A stretch of DNA of 64,000 bases from Grifola frondosa (lineage: Eukaryota; Basidiomycota; Agaricomycetes; Polyporales; Grifolaceae). Below the pieces are notes generated by a model that saw only the letters and a program-made list of their open reading frames with translations, did not search any database and was not told the origin of the DNA. Position 1 is the first letter of the stretch. Each line of letters begins with the position of its first letter. The stretch spans positions 1-64,000 of the forward strand of contig LUGG01000044.1 of NCBI GenBank assembly GCA_001683735.1. Reading direction: 5' to 3'. The position numbers and the translations under genes are program-made. This document shows positions 57,455 through 64,000 of the stretch, in pieces.

Positions 57455-59705
57455 TTAGTGGTCGGAAGGGTCCAAGCTGTCGTAAATGGGGCAAAGGTTG
57501 CTCCATGATTCTGCAATCATATCAAATTTCAATATAATCGCAGCTACGATAGTCGAGTATGCTCACGGGGAACAGGATTGACTGCCTGGACGTCAGGAGT
57601 GTCTTCAGCCATGACCACCGCGAAGCCAGCGTCCAAATGGAAGTCTATATGACAGTGAAGGAACCAAGGGCCAGGGTTGTTAGTCTACCGTGACACGTGA
57701 GTCATCTCGAGTGTAGACGTATGCGATCGAGCAGGGTTAACATACCGTAAAGCGGATTGTCACATTGTCGCTATTGGCAGGTGTCCCAGTGCTTACGACG
57801 TCGCGACGGATCGGGTTATCATAATTATAAACGGTGCTGCCCGCGCTGCGTACAACCGAGAACGCATGCTGAATCGAAGTGAGCTTTGGGAGATCATGCC
57901 ATGACTGAATATAACTCACGCCGTGCAAGTGGAAGGGGTGCGGGGCACCTGGGGCGGCAGCAGTGGCAGGTAGAGTTATCTCGATCGTAGAATTCGACGG
58001 CAATACATATACGCTCCCTGAAGGAAGGAGGTCTGTCGCAGTTTGAGCACCGCTGAGAATCTGCAGAAGGACAGGTACGGTCGGAGGAACGAAGTCTTGG
58101 CCATTGATGAAGAAGTTTGTGCCATTCTGGATTGTAGTATGAGATGCATGAAGCGTCGATTAAGATAAATTGTGAACATACAAAGCTGAAGGCCATGTTC
58201 AACGCAAGGTCAACACCTCCGGATGTCGGTTCGCCTGGCTGTAATCGCAGAAACGTGAGCCGAAGTGCTGCGTTCAGCGCGATGGAATGTATACGTACGG
58301 CGGGAGCATTATCGAGAGGGCGCAAGTTGGCCTCATTGAGAGGAATAACGCTCGTGGTTTGATTTGTGGTCGGATCCTCCACAGGGGCACCGACGTAACG
58401 AAGGATCGCTGAATTAATGCCATCTGTGAAGCCGACGCTGCCGAAATTGGGGTTGGCACGGATCCAGTAATTATCGACAGGTTGATTTGCATTCAGCTGG
58501 ATGGACGGACGACGTGGTCAGAATTACTGCCGCCAAAAAAATAACATGATGCCAACATACTACGAATGAGTAGCGCTGCGCTGCAAAGATCTGAATGGAG
58601 TCGACGACCAAAGCCTGGGCGTTTATCGCGTCCACTTCGATGACGGTCAGGTTGTGGCCATCCACGGAGAATGTGTAATTTGGATCGCAAGAGACGGACA
58701 CAAGGCGGAATCGATAGCTGTTACATGATGAGCACAAGCACGCTGAGAACCACTAAAATTCTGACCGTTTTCCAGGAGAGACGGTAATGACGGACAAGGG
58801 AGACTCGGGACCACCTACATAGCGACCCAATCCGTTGATCAACGTAGCATCAGCTCCAAGACTGATAGTTATTAGTATGGACAAGGTCTTCAACATGACG
58901 GAACAATAGGAGGCTTACGGGAACCTAGGTCCGAGCCTAGCCGCGGTATGATACCAATCAGCCAGGGTAATGACAGTTGCATCTGCACTAGATGAGCCAA
59001 CTTGTTTTTTAACCTGACTCTCGCTCAACTCACTATTATCAACGTCATATAGATTGGCGTGAGGATCGTGGGGATCATATACGACGAAGGCGCCTCTCAG
59101 GCCATCACAGTACTGTGTAGACAGATGACTGTGATACCAGAACGTGCCTATGAACATTTGTCAGTTCTCATCAACACGTCATTATAAAACCCGCCCTACC
59201 TGCTTGACCTGGAGCATGGAAATCATACAGGAAGGAATTCCCAGAAGCAATAGGGCATTGATTAATAAAGGCGGGACCATCCGCCCAGTTCGTTCCGTGT
59301 TGGAAAAATCCGTGCCAATGCTATAAATAAAAGGCGCAAGCACAAATGAGTACAGTTTTAGCAGCATCGATTACAAGCACGCGGAATGAGCTCACGATGC
59401 TGGTTGTCTTTAGCATAGATGCATTGGTGAGGTTGTCGATCACATTAATCAGGAAATGATCGCCCTGTGCGCAACTCTAAGACCTAACTCGGTGATTATA
59501 CTTGAAGACAGAATGAACGAACGGTCTGTCCAGTAATGAGTGGTCCCGGGAAAACACCCCCAGCTAGAACGGCGTCGCGGGTATATCCATCTGGGGAGAT
59601 TGCTACGTTGACGATGGGCAAGTCAGCGATTGGTCCAATTGCGACAGCCAATTGAACAGTCAAGTAGAATGCAAGCGCTTTCAAAAGAAGACTAAGGCCA
59701 GACAT
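57455..59705 (-). CDS. Laccase (multicopper oxidase), apparently intact
   Basis: Start [20 protein letters not shown] (signal peptide), then [20 protein letters not shown]. All four copper-binding blocks are present: [39 protein letters not shown] and [20 protein letters not shown]. The residue ten after the ligand Cys is Phe, the axial position linked with high-redox-potential laccases. About 12-13 exons splice with GT-AG introns (one donor is GTTCGT) to [12 protein letters not shown] and TAA at 57455-57457. Roughly 515 residues, normal for the family. It oxidises phenolics and lignin-related radicals outside the cell. A TATAAAT box is at 59762-59768. Related to the dead copy at 24.9-27.2 kb but clearly divergent. 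Confidence 0.9.
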
Positions 59706-59761
59706 GTCAAGAGAGAGACCTCAAGCAGGGCCGATGTCTATACAAGCCATACTACCGTCGA

Positions 59762-59768
59762 ATTTATA
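59762..59768 (-). promoter_or_regulatory. TATA box of the intact laccase
   Basis: TATAAAT on the minus strand, 57 bp before the ATG at 59705. Confidence 0.55.
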
Positions 59769-60710
59769 GCCAGAATTTTGACACAACAAAAACCTTTGGA
59801 TGTCAGTCGGCCACTGGATGCCCTGAGCCGGATGCATTAACATCAGAACACTGTGGAAGGTACAGTGAGAGAAATGCATTTGTGTGGTCATCTGGACTTG
59901 AAACCACGACCGTCGCGCGAAGTGCACTGAGTACGTGGGATCACTAAGTGTTGAGCCCGAGAGGGTACAAATTGGAAACATACCCAAAAATCCGCGCCCA
60001 CGATAGCCACAAAGATATCAATTTAGGGTATTAGAAGCATCCGGATATCGGCTTTCAAACTTTGCCTGAGAAGATACGGGTCCTGCAAACAGTAACCGGG
60101 TATTAGACTAGTCATGTGCTGAGTTCACGAATAATGCAAGCACTGACGTACAAAGGTACCGGTGGATGCACCAGGGCACATATCACATATCAGACTGCAG
60201 TGATACGAAACGTTCAATGTGCATATTGAGAGAAAGATGAATAAAAGTATGATAACATCCACAGTACTTGCACGTCCTTTGCAATGCCGTCATTTGACTT
60301 TAGGTCGCGTCGCATTAACCGTTTTAACATATATCAACGAGAAATTCACAAGTCCTTCGCCCTTGAAAGAAGGAGACAAGGGTGCCTGAGTTGTGAGCAA
60401 CTAAACCAGATCAGGCATGGATTCGAAGCAATGGCTAGGCCACTGCAGAGTTCGGACGAGTGGAGAAGGCAGGAACCGGCACACTGCGACCCACATGGCT
60501 CCGGGACCGAGTGCGCTTGATCAATTTGAGTGAGCCATGCCATGATGCCACTGAGGAAAATACAACATACCAGTTAACCTGATCGAGGAGATTCTTCGGA
60601 TGTGCGCGGTGCCGAGCTCATCTTCTTAACATCTGCTATTCAACTCGGGCCGTCCGGGAGGGCAGGCGTCAATATAACGCTTTGCGTACGTGACTATTCG
60701 GCTTGTTCCG
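59769..60710. other. Intergenic stretch upstream of the laccase
   Basis: No recognisable gene; presumably the laccase regulatory region. I did not find a convincing metal-response or xenobiotic-response array. Confidence 0.45.
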
Positions 60711-60925
60711 TATGACGTAAAACTTGCACTTTTATTATTTTGTCACACCCGCACACATTTTGTGACCCCCCCCCCCCGCACGCGTCTGACAGTAAATCCC
60801 CCCCCCCCCCTCGCGCCACTAACTACAAGCCCCCCCCCGCGCGCCTCCACTACGCGCGCTTTTTGAGTTCGTCAATGCCGGCGACATTTCTCGATTGATT
60901 TTCTTCTGTCTTCTTCCTGCTTCAA
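60711..60925 (+). repeat. Left TIR of the cyclin-bearing element
   Basis: Contains three C-homopolymer runs that differ in length from the G runs in the right TIR; otherwise closely matched, e.g. TCAATGCCGGCGACATTTCT in both. Confidence 0.9.
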
Positions 60926-61006
60926 GCTTCAGTAGCTCGCTCGTGCACCTAGCTAGTCCTCCCTGCCATCACCCTCATCAGCGGCCTGCCACCATAACCT
61001 ACGCCC

Positions 61007-61300
61007 TATGCAGAACCTGCTCCACTCTTCCGTCACCTTCGCCGCACTCTACCTCCTGCAGCGCGCGAAAGCCTGCTTTCCTGCCGCGGGGGACTCCTTC
61101 GGGCACCGCCTGTCCACCTGCGACGGCAACTATTCGAACAAATCGTGATCGATTGTCGAGGAGCGCATGTCCATCCTGTGGGAGGCCAATCAGATGGGGT
61201 GGAGGATGTGCAGTTCTCTCAAGTGGTAGCTCAACATCGAGCAGGCACGCTCGAAGAGTTTGTAGCTCAGGTGCGATGTGATTTCTAGGGCAGCAGCCTG
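61007..61300 (+). pseudogene. PCL/PHO80-type cyclin fragment
   Basis: The frame reads HSSVTFAALYLLQRAKACFP and AAGDSFGHRLS, then YSNKS, NQMGWRMCSSLKW, TAG (61227-61229, Gln expected), LNIE, and in another frame TLEEFVAQVRCDF. This follows the N-terminal cyclin box of fungal Pho80/PCL-type cyclins, which activate Pho85-like kinases. Helices are shortened and frames change at least twice. A Pro/Ser-rich tail follows to about 61,560. Dead fragment. Confidence 0.7.
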
Positions 61301-62107
61301 CATCCTACCTACGTCTTCTCCGCCAATGCTCACGCCCGTGCCTTCTACGATGCCATACCAGATGGGCCCCACACCATCGTCCGCTGCGTGCGGGACAACA
61401 TCACCGCCGAAGCTGCCCATACCGCTCATCACAAACAGCGTGATTCCCTTCACGGTCTTCGCACTCGATGTCGGCGTCCCTCACGTTGTCCGCATCACCC
61501 GCCACACCACTTGGCTATAAAGACCCCTCTGCGCGCCGGGTCGATCGGCGTCCCCAATATCGATAGACCCCGTGTCCGCCGCACCCCGCCAGCCTCCGCC
61601 CGCGCACATGCAGCCGCTCCAGCCCACCGCCGCGGCGAAGAACATGAAGCTCGTAGGACGGGCTGCGGATCTGTTCGCGCAGGCGGAGACCCTTGCGCTG
61701 CTCGATCTCACTCTCCCGTTGCATCTACACCTCAGGCCGCGTGATACTACACATGCGCGTACTCTGCATTCTACTTATTCAATCGGGCACACGAACCGCC
61801 TTCTCAGGCGCTGCCAAGGACATGGCTTACCGCCCACTTTGTTTGTACGCTGTTCCGCCACTTGCTCCTTCGCCCGCACAGTCGCTGAGATCGGGGTCTG
61901 CTTGATATCTATATTTCAATTCCCTCTCGTTCATGTTCTCTTCCATCGCCATATCATATAATAACTTATATGGCAATAAACATTTTAAGTAGAATTTAAG
62001 TTTTCCCAATAAAACTGAAAGCTTTCGTGATTTCAAAAAATTTCTGCACACGAAGCAAAGGGTTGCAATGTAGTATTTAAATTTTGGCATACAAACAAGC
62101 TAATATT
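61301..62107. other. Pro-rich remnant and AT-rich interior of the cyclin-bearing element
   Basis: Low-complexity Pro/Ser/Ala coding-like sequence (PAPRQPPPAHMQPLQPTAAA near 61,570) fits the disordered C-terminal half of the same cyclin; from 61,900 the DNA is AT-rich with no gene. Confidence 0.45.
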
Positions 62108-62309
62108 TGAAGGAAGAAGACAGAAAAATAATCGAGAAATGTCGCCGGCATTGACGAACGTGATATTTTTCAAAAAGCGCGCGTAGTTGGGGGGGGCGAC
62201 TTGTAGTTAGTTGCGCGAGGGGGGGGGAATTTACAGTCAGACGCGCGCGGGGGGTCACAAAATGTGTGTGGGTGTGACAAAATAATAAAAGTGCAACTTT
62301 TACGTCATA
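62108..62309 (-). repeat. Right TIR of the cyclin-bearing element
   Basis: Inverse of 60711-60925 with shorter homopolymer tracts and a few small gaps. Confidence 0.9.
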
Positions 62310-62674
62310 GTTCCGAAAGTGGCTTTGGCTTGTGTCTCGATATTTGTTCCACCGTTCCATTCACAATGACCTCAGAGAGTTGCTATAGAATGTGTTATAT
62401 ACTGTCAGATTTATAGGGGGAAATTTTTGGCAAGAGAAAGTGCAAGACATCTCTCCAAATGTTGCTTGTGATCTCGTCACGGTCACTTTATTTGTCCAGA
62501 TCAAATAGTGCAAGAAAAAAATGATTCTTTCACGGAATTTTGCAAAGCGCTGTAAGTTCGTAGCTCAACTCATTCCCAGAACTCATTTCTGTGGCTAGGT
62601 TTAACCCATTCATTCAATGCACCACTTTAATTTCATGTGGAAACATCCTCTGTAAGATGTGTAGCTTTCTCTCA
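62310..62674. other. Short stretch between transposon and inverted duplication
   Basis: No gene or repeat recognised. Confidence 0.5.
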
Positions 62675-64000
62675 ATGGTCCTCCTTCTTGCGTGACGTCG
62701 GTCTCTGCATATGGTGGGCCGACCGTGGAATTACGGTTTGCGTCTCACAAGAACTGGCTATTGTAGTCATACGACATAGACTAAGTATGAATCTGTGCCT
62801 TTCCAAAGCAGTCCGTGGTCCATTTTTTCCGTCTGCGGCTTCGTACAATTCGCTCCAATGCGCACGGTCGTGAGTTGTTCATATCAGCCGACATCCACAC
62901 TTGCTCACTGTCCCTGTAGTATGAACTCACGATCTATTCTCGTGACTGTTGCCTTACTCTTAGTCTGACGAATTTCGCAGGCCATTTCACTTCGGACTTT
63001 GCCATTCGAGCAAGGAAGACACCCCTTCGTTGATGAAGCTTTAGACATGGACCTGGTTAATACTTCTCATGCCACCCTTGTCAGTAAGTCCGATCGTCGC
63101 ATGAATAAAGTCTTGGCCGACATCACTGGATTTGTTGCATGATATGGCAAGATGGTGCGCACGATATCGCGTACCTGGTTTCCCCATGACTTTGATTGTG
63201 CGGCCGCCGCCGTTGTTCAGATCGCCGCTCATTCCGAATTTGTGAGGCGGCAAGTGTCATCGATGTGCATCCGTTCAAACCTCAAATAGAGTAATAGCAT
63301 TGTAAGGTATCTAATACGATCATTCATTGGCCGAAACATCGACACCCAGTCGTTTTATTTCCTTCAGCTATCCAGAGTCTACCCATCCTCTCGCGTTGAT
63401 CAACTCGATGCTGAACATCACATTTCCCGCGTATCGCGACCGCGCGTAGTCCGCCAACGCCGATTCCATCTCCTCGTCGTACGGAACATCATATAACTCA
63501 ATGCTGGTCAGGAGCGGACAGACGGACTCTGGTTTCGGCACATGTTGCAGTCCAATGAGCAATCCCAGCAGAGATTCAGGGTCCATATTCATGATCCGTA
63601 GCGTCTTCAGGTTCTTCATCTCCGCCAGTGCTTCTAGCCAAACTCCTTCCTCCAGCTGATCATCTTTAACGTTGACCAGAACCAGAACTTCGAGTGCCGA
63701 GACGTCGAAGGCGGACGCCAGACTTACGATGGCGGCTCGCTCGACAAGATTGCATAGCTCGAGGAGCAATGGAGGTTCGCCGAACGTCTTAGCGGGATCA
63801 TGATAGGCATAGATGGTTGTGAGCACGTTTATGTCGTCGGAGATGAAATGTGATACACGTATACCAGCTAAGCTTGGCAGCGAATCGCAGTCCTGTGGGA
63901 TCATCGAGAGCCCAGTCATCTGATCGTCCCACATCCTATTACCAAGCCTCATATTGGTTTTTCTGGGAAGCACGAGGTGCGCAAGAATGGACGCGGTAAT
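62675..64000 (-). repeat. Inverted segmental duplication, right copy (truncated by window end)
   Basis: Opposite-strand copy of 33,397-34,706; it reaches the last base of the window, so the true length is unknown. Confidence 0.85.
63320..64000 (-). pseudogene. F-box/LRR-like gene, C-terminal part, second copy
   Basis: The frame enters from the right edge and reads LPRKTNMRLGNRMWDDQMTG, LSMIPQDCDSLPSLAGIRVS and VERAAIVSLASAFDVSALEV. It keeps one base that is missing in the copy near 33,449, so it shows the ancestral frame. A TAG at 63368-63370 replaces a Glu codon (GWVDSG-stop-LKEIK) about 15 residues before the stop used by the other copy. The 5' part with the F-box is outside the window. 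Whether the gene is alive cannot be judged here. Confidence 0.7.

Larger units (their letters stand above)
60711..62309. mobile_element. 1.6-kb TIR transposon with captured cyclin fragment
   Basis: The ends match in inverse for about 200 bp: 60711-60925 and 62108-62309 both begin TATGACGTAAAA, then TTGCACTTTTATTATTTTGT, and end TCTGTCTTCTTCCT. GTTCCG directly flanks both sides (60705-60710 and 62310-62315), a 6-bp target duplication. No transposase is inside. The interior is a degraded PCL/PHO80-type cyclin gene piece. TIR sequence and duplication length differ from elements A-C, so this is a separate family, of unknown superfamily. Confidence 0.85.

Noticed and set aside
60711..62309. Element assigned to Mutator-like or hAT transposons
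   Set aside because: The flanking duplication is 6 bp, not 8 or 9-11 bp, and no transposase is present; superfamily left open.

Overview
The window looks like nuclear DNA of a wood-decay type basidiomycete (Agaricomycetes; a polypore-like fungus is my guess, not proven). The reasons are genes split by many ~45-65 nt GT-AG introns, laccases, an S28 peptidase, expanded F-box families, a bifunctional-P450 reductase relic, and transposon types typical of these fungi: Plavaka-type DNA transposons and a tyrosine-recombinase (Ngaro/DIRS-like) retroelement. Only a minority of the sequence is intact host gene.

Layout. 1-4.6 kb: degraded Ty3/Gypsy-like LTR retroelement on the minus strand (gag, protease, start of pol). 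4.6-7.8 kb: low-complexity repeats, a phytase-like fragment, a tRNA-derived SINE-like head and dispersed repeats. 7,795-20,107: a 12.3-kb Plavaka-type transposon (C) with its companion gene and transposase and with captured host DNA (methionine aminopeptidase and RraA-like scraps, nearly a whole eIF4G gene). 20,424-24,378 (A) and 30,248-32,951 (B): two transposase-less elements with the same CATCAGCAAAA ends and 2-bp target duplications, filled with intron-bearing host gene fragments (SDR and aryl-alcohol dehydrogenase scraps in A; a glycogen synthase/GH1 beta-glucosidase chimera in B). B sits inside an F-box gene. Between A and B lie a dead laccase and a possible small secreted protein gene.

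36-38 kb, 45.3-47.7 kb and 54.2-56.7 kb hold three paralogous F-box genes with an unusual double F-box layout. 38,445-43,769 is a young Ngaro-like YR retrotransposon with split direct repeats. 43.8-45.1 kb is an intact NmrA-like gene, 47.8 kb a tRNA-Ala(CGC), 48-50.1 kb a secreted S28 serine peptidase, 51.7-54.0 kb a decayed CYP505-type reductase with a partial tandem duplicate, and 57.5-59.7 kb an apparently intact laccase. 60,711-62,309 is a second, unrelated type of TIR transposon (about 200-bp TIRs, 6-bp duplication) carrying a dead PCL/PHO80-type cyclin fragment. The right edge is an inverted copy of the F-box region at 33.4-34.7 kb.

The most interesting system is gene capture. One transposase-bearing element and two non-autonomous relatives share terminal motif and target-duplication size and each carries host fragments with introns, implying DNA-level transduplication. 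A and B also share an upstream module with a CRE-like site and TATA box at identical spacing. Likely intact host genes are NmrA-like, F-box copy 2, tRNA-Ala, S28 peptidase, laccase 2 and perhaps the small secreted protein. All family calls come from reading motifs by eye; no database search was run.
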